Shown: positions 55,037 through 64,000 of the stretch, piece after piece
Numbering within the stretch: the stretch's first letter is position 1
Layout: each line of letters starts with the position of its first letter
Assembly: GCA_905221605.1 (NCBI GenBank)
Contig: CAJNDS010002412.1
Coordinates: 1,877,386-1,941,385 of the forward strand
Source of the DNA: Symbiodinium natans
Lineage: Eukaryota > Sar > Dinophyceae > Suessiales > Symbiodiniaceae
DNA length: 64,000 bases
Direction of reading: 5' to 3'
The notes under the pieces: generated by a model
Told to the model about the DNA's origin: nothing
What the model saw: only the letters and a program-made list of their open reading frames with translations
Databases searched by the model: none
Program-made: the position numbers and the translations under genes

Positions 55037-56223
55037 ACCAGGAAAAGAGCAGACTTCAACAGGGTGCCCACTCCCGCAGGGACTACACGAGCTCGACAGT
55101 CGATGATTTGTACTCGGTTTGGGCTTAGGTCCCTATGAACCCTATGCACCCTATAATAAGCCCGATTAGACCTGATTATAAACCCTCTAAACCCAGGGTT
55201 TAAGGTTTAGAGTTTGCGGTTTAGGACCTCCACACTGCTACCGCTTGAGTTGCTGAATGACTTTGGGACCTGCAGGGGACGGCGCGAAAAATTGGCGAGG
55301 AATCACAAGCTGCGCGCTGCCAGCTTCGCAAAGTTTCCATCCTGCTAGGGACAGTTGCAGGGGCAGGCAGGGCATCTTCTATATATGTGTATATATATAT
55401 ATATGTTTTGGATATATGTGTGAAGAATACATCATTGAAAAGAATAGACTGAATAGATAAAACATGGGGGCTAGTGAAGATGTCAGGCGACTTCACGTGG
55501 TATAAGGTTTGGGGGGGGGGGGGGGGGGCTTGTGGCATTGAAGTTCCTAGCAAAGGGTCTCACATGTGAGGCTCAGGGTTGCGTTTGGCAGTGCTGTAGG
55601 GCCCGAGCTGTTCATCTCCGACGAGCTGCTGTTGCATGTCTTCGTTTCCCTAGACCCGAAACCCTACATTCCTAGACCCTAAACCCTTGTGTCGAAGAAT
55701 GGGCTGAAGGCGGCGCAGCACATCTGAAGAGGCTCTTACAAGGACCGTGGTTCTCATCCCAGCAAGAATCGGCACAAACTGAATGCACTTCTCGTGTCTG
55801 TGTAACTCATGCCGCCTCCTAAAGAAAAAACCATAAACCTAAACCCTTAACCCTAAACCCTAAATCCTAAATCCTAAAGATGCCGCCAAGCAGGGCTTGG
55901 GGTTGAGCCTGTAAGGTGGTTTTGGGGTTTAGGGTTTAGGGTTTAGGGTTTGTTTTGAGTTTTGGGTTTAGACTTGGGGTGGGGGGTGGGTTAGGTTTAG
56001 AAGATTTTGAAGGGTGTTTCGGGCTTCCCTAAACCCTAAACCCTAAACCCTCTAAATCCTAAACCCAAGAGCCCTCACAGCATCCCTAAACCCCAAACTC
56101 GAAGCCTCCAAACAACCCATGTTTAGGGTTTAGGAGAAACCCTAAACAGGCCCTAAACCCTTTTGCATCCGGGCTATCAACCCTAAACCCTAACCCTAAA
56201 CCCCAAACCCGAAACCCTAAACC

Positions 56224-59200
56224 CTAAACCCCTTGAAGCGCGAACGCCAGGCAGGGCGCCATGTGGATCAGCTCATGGTAGGTTCCCGCTTCGACCACTT
56301 TGCCGTTGGACATCACGAAGATCTTGTCCTGATTTGGGGGGGGGGGGGGGGGGGGGGGGGGGGTGGGGTGGGGGGGAACCTAAACCCTAAACCCTAAACC
56401 CTAAACCCTAAAAACCCTAAACCCTAAACCCTAAACCTTAAACCTTACCCTAAGCCCTAAACCCTAAATCCTAAACCTTATAAACCCTGAACCCTAAACC
56501 CTAAACCTGAACCTGAACCCTAAACCCGAAACCTTATTTGGGGTTTGGGGGGGGGGGGGGGGGGGGAGTTAGGATTTTGGGTTTATAGGGTTTCTAGGGC
56601 TAGAAGGGCATATCGGGTCCTGATTTAGGGGGGGGGGGGGGGGGGGGGGGTGAGGATTTAGGGTTTTTTTGTGTTTATAGGGTTTGTAGGGTTCACAGGG
56701 CTTGTCGGGTTTAGGCGGCTGGGGGCTTAGTGTTCAGCGTTCTAGCACTTTCGGGTGCACCAGAATCAGTGGAACTGCAGCTCCTGAGTTGTTTTTGTTG
56801 TTTAGGGTTTAGGGTTTAGGGTTTAGGGTTTACCCACTGTAGGACTTGCCTAGCTCACTGAGCTGTGCAGCGGGACCCACACCTCTCAAGTGTTGCACTG
56901 GGGAAGTTGAGAACTCAAGGTGCGTCCTCGCCCCAAACCTGAACACGTTTATTTTGAACCCAGACTCTGTACGTCAGCGAAACCCTAAACCCTAAACCCA
57001 AAACCCTAAACCCTAAACCCTAAACCCTAAACCCTCAACCCTAAGCCGACAATTCTCCAGGAAGTCTGGCAGTGTAGCAAAGCATCTGAGTTCTGGATCG
57101 TGGAGAGCCGATGTGCCACCGTGATGGTGGTCTTGCCCACCCTTGCTTCCTGTCAGGGGTTTAGGGTTTAGGGTTTAGGGTTTGGGGTTTAGGGTTTAGG
57201 GTTTAGGGTTTAGAGAACCTAGGAAACAAAAAAAAGGGGTACCCCTTGTTGTTGAATGCTTCGTCTATGTAGGGCTCTTTGGGAACCCCCCCAAAAATTG
57301 CGACCTCCCAAAAAAAGGGGCCCTAAACCCTTTTGCTTCTGGACTGAGGGTCTAGCCAGTACTATGCAAAACAACCGGGAGGAAGGGCAGCACATACCAA
57401 TCAACTGTATAAGCGCCACCTGCTGAACTTTCAGCAGCAACTCCCTCGGAATCCCGAAGTGCCCCTAAACCCTAAACCCTGAACCCTAAACCCTAAACCC
57501 TAAACCCCAGAAGCGCTCCTGCATTGCCTGCTGCACCAGGCGCTCGGACGTGGAGTCGAGAGCCGACGTCGCCTCACGAGGCGGCAGTTTAGGGTTTAGG
57601 GTTTAGGGTTTAGGGTTTAGGGTTTAGGACTAGCCTTCTAAAAACCCCCCAAAAGCCGCAAAACAACTCTTTAGGGTCTAGGGTTTAGGGTTTAGGGTTT
57701 AGGGTTTAGGGTTAATCCTATAGCAACTCTCCTAGCAAGTCTAGACTCCCCAAGCCCAGGCACGAGGATGCAGGGAATTCTTGAAGGGATCTGGAGGGCT
57801 GAGTTCGCTTCGGGCTCTCGGGGAGACCTGAAGATTCGATTGGTTGTCAGAAGCATTTAACTCCTCTCATTCGTTAAGCTCGCATAATAAACCCCAATAA
57901 ACATCTAAACCCTATACACCATCTAAACCCCAAACCCCCCATAGGGTTCTAAACCCGCACTCCTAAACCCTAAACCCTAAACCCGAAACCCTAACCTTAC
58001 ACCCTTTTTGCATCTGGCTTAAACCCTAAACCCTAAACCCTACACCCCAGAAAATGGGGGGGGGGGCCTTTCAGAGTCTACCCGCCCGACCTCATCCAGC
58101 AGCATGAACTGGGGCCGCCGGAGCAGGGCGCGAGCAATGGCGCAACGCTGCTTTTGCCCACCAGACAGCTTCTCCTGGGCGAAGGGTTTAGGGTTTACCT
58201 TAAGAACCAAGACAAACCCCCTATGAGATTCTTAGGCAACCTACAAAAAGGTAGGATTTGGGTTCTGAAGGTCGGGTTTAGGCATTGCAATACTATACTG
58301 CATACTGGTGCAACCTTCTGCGTGGCCGTTTCACATGGTCATCTTAGACCATTGTAAGATGACAGCAGTATAACATTGTAACATTTTAATGGGGACTGAG
58401 GATGATATCGGGCTTGCGGGGGGTTGGGTAGGGGTAGGGGTAGGGGTAGGGGTAGGGGTAGGGGTTCAGTTCGCTGGTTCATGTGAAGGACGCTTCAGGG
58501 GCTTTGAGGAGTCCAGGTTTAGGGTTTAGGAGTTAGGCTTCGGATCTTTCCACCACTTGCCTAGCTGACACTCACGACGCATTGCAGGGCACTTACCGGC
58601 AATTCAGAGCACTGCACAACAGAACGTCACGAAGCTTCAACGTGTAGTATGCACAGAACAAACCAGCACTCCGAGAGCATCCTCATGTCATCAGAAATGG
58701 TTTAGGGTTTAGGGTTTAGGGTTTAGGGTTTAGGGTTTAGGGTGAGTACATTCCCAATACAGGGGTTTCAAAGTAAACCAAGGCGTTGCAAGTCCACAAC
58801 TGTGATGCTGCCAGAGAACACACAACAAAAGCCAAAACCTAGATTGAGAACTTCATCAACATGCAGCCCGATACGGAGGAATCATACAGCACACACTTTA
58901 GGGCTTTGAGTTTAAGGAGCCCTTTGTTCTGACAGCCTCTGGATATGATCCTTGTTCAGGGTGAGCGCAGTAGAGTATGTGGCTTGTGGTGCGCAAGTCC
59001 CACTTCCTGGTGCAGTAGATCCACTTACCTCCTCTAAGGGTCCTCAATCAAAGCTGCAAGTTCCGTCTCCTACCACACCCAGAAACTCCAAAACCCTTTA
59101 ATTCAGGAACATACCTTAAATCATATTAGGGTTCCTACTTTTATTCTAGGGACATCCCTCAATTAAGGGGTTTTGGAGTCTCCTACCACAGCGTCGTAGC

Positions 59201-62200
59201 CCCCAGAGCAATACAATCACACCTTGAAGCCCGATGGAACCTCTGCAGCGCCCGAAGCACCCCGAAACAATACCCCCGGACTCTATTTGCCTGCAGTTTC
59301 GCCATAACTACCCTTAATTAGTAGGTATAGGCCATAATGACCCTACGCCCTAAACCCTAAACCCTAAACCCTAAACCCTAAACCCTAAACCCTAAACCCT
59401 AAACCCTTGGGACCAGGTAGGTCTTAGAAACCTGTGCCAAGGACTGAGTAAGTTGAGGCTCTCCGCGGAGGCCGATGCGGTCGGTCCACTTCCTCATGCA
59501 CGGAAGAGCCATTTCTAGGGTTTAGGGTTTAGGGTTTAGGGTAAAGGGTTTAGGGCTAAGTGCTTAAGCACACCGAAACTTAGTTGTCCAGTACCTTGGG
59601 GTTTTAAAGGTTAACCTTTGGGATTAAGGGGAATATAGTACCCCAAAAAGGTTAAAGGTTACCTACTCTGCTTCTTTGAGGAAAAATTAAAATATTCTTC
59701 CTTATTAAGGGTAGTATAGGGATTATTGTCTTTTATTCTTGTGGGGTTCTTCAGCAAATAGTAGCTTAGACCCAAGAGTAGCCTAGGTATACAACGGGTG
59801 CTCTTTTTGGTCTAAAAGGGGATGCTCAGGGGCCCTATAGACCCTAAAACAGGGAATGAGGGCCTACGGGTCGGAAACAGTAAGTAGCATTCGGGTAGGC
59901 TCTGGCTGCCCAAGCTGCACAGCACCCGAGAAGACGTAGTCCATGTTGGCAGCCTGTGCTGCATCCCTCACCTGGGCATCTGTTGCCTGAGCAGCCGCAG
60001 AGCAAGCGACGAAGCGCAGGGTGCTGAACCTCTACACCCGCGTCTCCCACAAGCATCGCAGGATGGCGTGTACCCTAAACCCTAAACCCTATAGGATAAG
60101 TGGTATTTCTTGTGGACAAAACCCCATCCAAAAAACTCTCGCCGGCAAAAGCAGATCAACCAAAAGCGGCCTCAGGGTAGCCATACTTGACATTCCTGAG
60201 CTCATGGGGCGGCTCTTAGGGTTTAGGGTTTAGGGTTTAGGGTTTCGGGCGAGTTTAGGGCTTAGGGTGCTGGTCTTGAGGGTCTGGGGACATGAGGGTT
60301 TAAAGGCTCACACTCGGACGAGCCAGGCGAGCCCAAAAAGCAGCCCGGAGGACCCTTGAGAAACCATTTGCATGCTGTCTAAGACAATTGAGTTTGGAAG
60401 TGCCTGCTCTTTTGCAGATTCTTCTCCTGGAAGCCCTAAACCCTAAACCCTAAACCCTAAACCCTAAACCCTAAACCCTAAACCCTAAACCCTAAACCCT
60501 AAACCCTGAACCCTAAACCCTAAACCCTAAACCCAAGCGAAGTCTCTCTTCCAGGGACACGTCGAAGAGGACTGGCTCCTGGCCTACCATGCCGACCTCC
60601 CAAGGCAGTGGCTGCTGGCATGGTTAGGGTTTAGGGTTTAGGGTTTAGGGTTTAGGGTTTAGGGTTTAGGGTTCAGGGTTCAGGGTTCAGGGTTTAGGGT
60701 TTATTTAGGGTTTAGGGTTTTTTTTTGCCACCCGTCTAGCAATGCTTGTCGGGGCAACTGAAGAGGGAATGCTGTGTACAGACTTCAGAGCCCAAGTTGA
60801 GGAAATTTGAGAGTTCCACACCAACCCCAGTACCCCAATCATCAACCGGCATCACCATCAACCACAATGAACGAATACCAAACCCACAGACCCGTCGGGT
60901 ACGCCAAGGGCTGGTGCGGCTTGTCGGCGCCGGGTTTAGGGTTTAGGGTTTAGGGGTTCAGGTTCTGGGGTTCAGGGCGTAGGGTTCAGAGCGTTTAGGG
61001 TTTCAGGTTTGACGGTCAGACTGAGAGCACAGCACGGAGAGCAAATCAGCAGATGCGTAGATGTGGATCGTCCCTCCACTCTAATTACTATACCCTCTCC
61101 TGCCCGACCTGCTTGCGCCACCATGCCACGTTCAGATCACGCAAATCCTGGCCGCCCACTCGAATCGCTCCACCCTGCGCCACAGAAAATGTCAGGGACT
61201 CTTGCCTACGGACGAGGAGAACCCAACAGTCGATCTAGCCCACCCCGCCCTCTCCTATAAGTGGCAGGCTGCTGACTCATGAGTCTTGAAATTTCGGGAT
61301 GTCCTCATATACACCAACTCAAACCCCCAAATTGGGGTCATCTCTACCATTCCTATTATGAACCATGGACCTCTACCCGACACTTCATTCCTATTAAGGC
61401 ATGACTTAATTTTGGTCCAGGTTGTGGTGGCCCGCCTGGGGGTCGTAGAAACGCTGCAGGAGCTGGATGACAGTGGACTTGCCGCTGCCGGAGAAGCCCA
61501 CCAGGGCAACCTTAGAGCTCACGGGGGACAGGACGGTTTAGGGCTTCTGCAGCACCATCTCCAAAAGGGTTTAGGGTTTAGGGTTTAGGGTAATTATAGA
61601 GTTTAGGGCCAAAGTTTAGGGTTTAGGGCTTCGACTCTCGCACTTGCACTAGGGTTTCGACTCTCGCACTTGCACTTAAGGCAGCAAAGGCGTCGTTGCC
61701 CTCCCCTCCGCCTCCGTCGCCATATTCTTTCCCTTCATGTAGCACCAGAATCCAAGGGGTAAAAGGAGGGACCCCTAGAAGGGACCTATAACCTCGTTCC
61801 CCTATATAACCCCTCTATACACGTGATATAGTCCCTATATACCTAAGCAGCCCCTAAATAACCCCCAAATAACCCCGAAGGTCCCTTATAAGGGTCCCTG
61901 CATTAGTCCCTTGAGAAACCCACCGCTTTCCCTCCTTCCTAAGACAACAACGCCTCTGCCCCGTAGCATCTTGAACTCGAAGACCCAGCTATCAGGATGC
62001 GTTTTGGGTTTACAGGGTTTTGGGTTCAGGGCAGCCCCTTCTCACAAAACAACCAAAACCTAAACCGTAAACCTACAGGCAGAGGCAGAGGCAGAGGCAG
62101 AGGCAGAGGCAGAGGGAGAGGGAGAGGGAGAGGGAGAGGGAGAGGGAGAGGATGTCCTGGCCCGGAAAGCTCAGCAAAAACTCTCAGACTCAGCACTCAT

Positions 62201-63670
62201 GGCCACGGCCAAAACGCCTTGCGAAGGCAACCCAACACCCCTGAACCCCAAACCCCGAAGCGTACAGCCTAAACCCTAAAAACCCTGAACCTTAAACACT
62301 CGAACGACCCTAAACCCTTTTTTTGAGCAACGGACTTTGGAGGCTGCCGGCAAACATGCAACTTCTTAGGAGTCACATCACCCAAAGCCTAAACCCCAAA
62401 AACCCTGAACCGGAGACCGACAGCCTCAATTACCAAAAAAGGGGGCAAGCGGCGGCCTGACCTTTCTGGATAGTGAAGTTCAGCTTCTTGAGCACCCGCA
62501 CCTCCGAAAGAGGGTTTAGGGTTTACGGTTTAGGGCGCTTTTGGCAGGGCCTTCAGGTTCAGTGTGCGGCCCCAAAAAACTCTTTCACCCTGAGGCCTTT
62601 GGGCATCTGGGTTGACAAGGTGGCGAACTGAGTCCTGGTTTTGCGCCGTCAGTACAAGACAGGGCTCAAGTCTTATAAGGCCTTCACAGGAGAATGGCTG
62701 AGGGGTGTCGAGAGCCTTGAATCGAAACCACTGAAAAAAGACAGACTCCCTCAACCCACAATCCAGACTCCAAATCCCTGGAAGCCGCAAAGCCGATGCC
62801 CTTAACTCCCAATCCCTAAACCCTAAACCCTACACCCTAAACCCTACACACCCTGTCCCTGTGAATATCGCGATGCCCCGACTGCCTCCGGCCGATGGGG
62901 GTACCAGAAGTGCACGTTCTGCCGACCAGGATTTGGGAGGGTCTGATGAGAAGCGCCCTAACCCTAAACCCTGAACCCTAAACCCTAACCCTAAACCTAA
63001 ACCCTAACCCCTAAACCCTCTACGTAGCTCCATAGGACAAAAGCCACTTGATTGACCTGTCGAGGATCAGACCACAGAACCCTCTTTGCAGGAGGCCCCA
63101 AATGTCCTGGCTTCATCCTTGGGTTTCGGGTTTAGGGTCCTTTAGGGTTTAGGGTTTAGGGTTTAGGGTTAGCACCCTGGGGGACAGTTCCGAGGGCTTA
63201 CGGGTTTAAAGCTCAGGGCAAGGTTGAGGGGTTGGGGTTTGGGTGTAAGGGTCATGGTATAGAGGTTTAGGGCTCAGGGCTTAAGGATCCGCAGTACGAG
63301 ACTCTCATCAGGGTCTGTAAGAATCAAAACCTGCGGGGGTTGAGGGTTGTTCTTGAGCATGGGGGCTGAGGGTTGAGGGTTTAGCACCCGAACTTTGAGA
63401 ATCAAACAGCTGTAAACAAAACTCTAAACCCTCAGCTTGTGGGATATTTTCGCCAACACGAGCCAGCGCGGCGGATCTAAGGGTAAACCAGTTGCAAACA
63501 TCTAAGGAAGGTCAGGGTTTAGGGTTTGGGATGTAAGGTCAGGGCTTCCCCAGAACTTGCCAGCGAGGTTGGGCAGCAGAGACGGTGTCCTGGAAGTGGA
63601 TGGACCCGTCTCCGATGCTCTCAATGCGCCCGGTCGGCTTCGTGGCGTCGATCTTGGAAACCTGCACACC
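56224..63670 (-). CDS. ABCB-type ABC transporter, nucleotide-binding domain (5' part outside window)
   Basis: Minus-strand exons in order give a complete ABC ATPase core: about 63561-63668 (linker, [15 protein letters not shown]), about 62872-62927 (A-loop region, [12 protein letters not shown]), about 62466-62510 ([12 protein letters not shown]), about 61425-61515 (Walker [21 protein letters not shown]), about 60541-60624 (Q-loop, [19 protein letters not shown]), about 59885-60018 ([18 protein letters not shown]), about 59440-59515, about 58100-58186 (signature and Walker [18 protein letters not shown] then FMLLDE), about 57515-57582 (D-loop, [20 protein letters not shown]), about 57097-57155 (H-loop, [17 protein letters not shown]) and 56224-about 56335 ([20 protein letters not shown]). 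All catalytic motifs are intact. The frame ends LAFALQGV then TAG at 56224-56226, inside a telomere-like repeat. This is either the true C-terminus (length fits) or read-through of a donor at the same place. The membrane domain should lie to the right of the window. Confidence 0.82.
56336..56658. repeat. Three long G runs with degenerate CCCTAAA repeats
   Basis: G runs of roughly 20 or more at about 56337-56362, 56548-56567 and 56629-56651, with CCCTAAA variants between. They lie just upstream, in transcript sense, of the last ABC exon. Confidence 0.85.
58199..58270. mobile_element. Inverted-repeat element, CTTAAGAAC family (ABC gene intron)
   Basis: CTTAAGAACCAAGACAAACC and GGTAGGATTTGGGTTCTGAAG are inverted ends. 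It lies just upstream (in transcript sense) of the exon encoding the ABC signature motif. Confidence 0.62.
59765..59873. mobile_element. CTAGACCC-family element, diverged (ABC gene intron)
   Basis: CTTAGACCCAAGAGTAGCCT and AGGGCCTACGGGTC partly pair. The internal layout matches the copies at 8961 and 54922. Confidence 0.55.
60434..60532. repeat. CCCTAAA array in the ABC gene
   Basis: About 14 units directly downstream, in transcript sense, of the Q-loop exon. The TTTAGGG array at 60624-60718 borders the exon's other side in opposite orientation. Confidence 0.9.
61753..61913. mobile_element. Inverted-repeat element, AAGGGGTAAAAGGAGGGACC family
   Basis: The left end pairs with GGTCCC and AAGGGTCCCT plus AGTCCCTTG on the right. 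The interior shows spaced 'CCCCTAAATAACCCC' blocks. A second copy is at 63832-64000. Confidence 0.6.
62078..62153. repeat. Hexamer repeat (GGCAGA)n to (GGGAGA)n
   Basis: About six GGCAGA units then about seven GGGAGA units. The plus-strand frame GRGRGR is a by-product of the repeat. Confidence 0.85.
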
Positions 63671-63831
63671 CCCGAAATCCTAGGACAGCTTGGGGGGAGG
63701 GTTTAGGGTTTAGGGTTTGGGTTTTAGGGTTTAGGGGTTTAGGGGCTTATTGTGCAGCGACTATGGTCTGTAGTGAGGGACGGTGTGGAGGTTTGCGGCA
63801 ACAAGGGTTGTTTTCCGGCTTCCTGCCATGA

Positions 63832-64000
63832 AGGGGTGAAAGGAGGGATCCCTAGAAGGGACTCTTAATCTTCTTCCCCTAAATAATAACCCCTAGATAA
63901 ACCTTGTACAGTGCCTATATACCTAGGGTAGCGCCCAAAACAATCCCTAAATACCCCCCGACCGAAGGTCCCTTGTAAGGGTCCCTCCTTTCCTCCCTTG
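63832..64000. mobile_element. Second copy of the AAGGGGTGAAAGGAGGG element, at the window edge
   Basis: AAGGGGTGAAAGGAGGGATC and GGGTCCCTCCTTTCCTCCCT are inverted ends. The internal sequence is clearly related to 61753-61913. Confidence 0.65.

Larger units (their letters stand above)
50489..56223. other. 5.7 kb of telomere-like arrays, inverted-repeat elements and isolated exon-like pieces
   Basis: No gene was assembled. Coding-like minus-strand pieces are at about 52265-52360 (RPESTRPHASEKFVQGVDGD) and about 54655-54705 (MRDFGGQGQDGTVKSRS). They could be upstream exons of the CS-domain gene or of another gene. A 23-bp duplication (53211-53233 and 53236-53258) precedes a CCCTAAA array. GAAGAAGAAG-type simple repeats interleave with CCCTAAA at 54462-54605. 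(TA)n tracts are at about 54130-54152 and 55380-55404. Confidence 0.4.

Noticed and set aside
61997-62272. RGG-type protein from a GRGRGR frame
   Set aside because: It is a direct translation of a GGCAGA/GGGAGA hexamer repeat with no supporting exon.
1-64000. Interpretation of the window as a chromosome end
   Set aside because: Telomere-type units occur in short blocks in both orientations among genes and introns, with no long terminal array.
1-64000. tRNA, rRNA or snRNA genes
   Set aside because: No cloverleaf, rRNA core or snRNA motif was recognised by reading. The only tRNA-related signal is the primer-binding site complement.

Overview
This window looks like nuclear DNA of a dinoflagellate, probably of the Symbiodiniaceae/Polarella type (inference). 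Five lines of evidence support this. Genes are split into many short exons. Intron donors are GT, GC or GA, with acceptors of the form AG|G. The recognisable genes all lie on the minus strand, except for one plus-strand retrotransposon. The large ion-channel gene resembles a family I know from dinoflagellates. Plant-type telomere repeats (TTTAGGG/CCCTAAA) are scattered through almost every intron in both orientations. Nothing bacterial is seen: no operons, Shine-Dalgarno sites, CRISPR, rRNA or tRNA genes.

Layout. About 0.5-13.5 kb: exons of one large minus-strand gene with an N-terminal region that looks globin-like, a linker, a polycystin/TRP-like cation channel and a cytoplasmic tail. 18.2-22.8 kb: a minisatellite of about 229 bp per unit, roughly 21 copies. 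24.8-26.4 kb: exons of an unknown minus-strand gene. About 27.6-34.5 kb: an NAD(P)-dependent epimerase/NmrA-like gene (minus). 35.87-44.47 kb: an intact Copia-type LTR retrotransposon (plus) with apparently identical 335-bp LTRs and a polyprotein of up to 2610 residues. 44.70-47.04 kb: a six-exon UDP-glycosyltransferase gene (minus) that I could splice to an exact 537-residue frame. 47.9-50.2 kb: a CS-domain (NudC-like) gene (minus). 56.2-63.7 kb: the nucleotide-binding domain of an ABCB-type transporter (minus), whose 5' part lies beyond the right edge.

Main discoveries. (1) Many introns are themselves short terminal-inverted-repeat elements (introners). They typically end CTT...AAG and are flanked by a 4-bp target duplication that begins with G. 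In the gene's sense the upstream duplication copy supplies the 5' splice site (GT, GC or GA) and the element's last bases supply AG. All five glycosyltransferase introns are of this kind. (2) At least one intron in the channel gene is a telomere-repeat array inserted with a 16-bp exon duplication that carries both splice sites. A second array duplicated a 3' splice site in the epimerase gene. (3) The retrotransposon polyprotein carries, between protease and integrase, an extra domain with the HxD...H...R signature of a 2-oxoglutarate/Fe(II) dioxygenase. Its Gag has two CCCH zinc fingers, and its primer-binding site looks like the complement of an initiator-tRNA anticodon arm, with an ATG of the polyprotein inside it.

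Exon edges given with exact numbers come from reading frame plus duplication plus AG|G logic. Edges given with 'about' are estimates.
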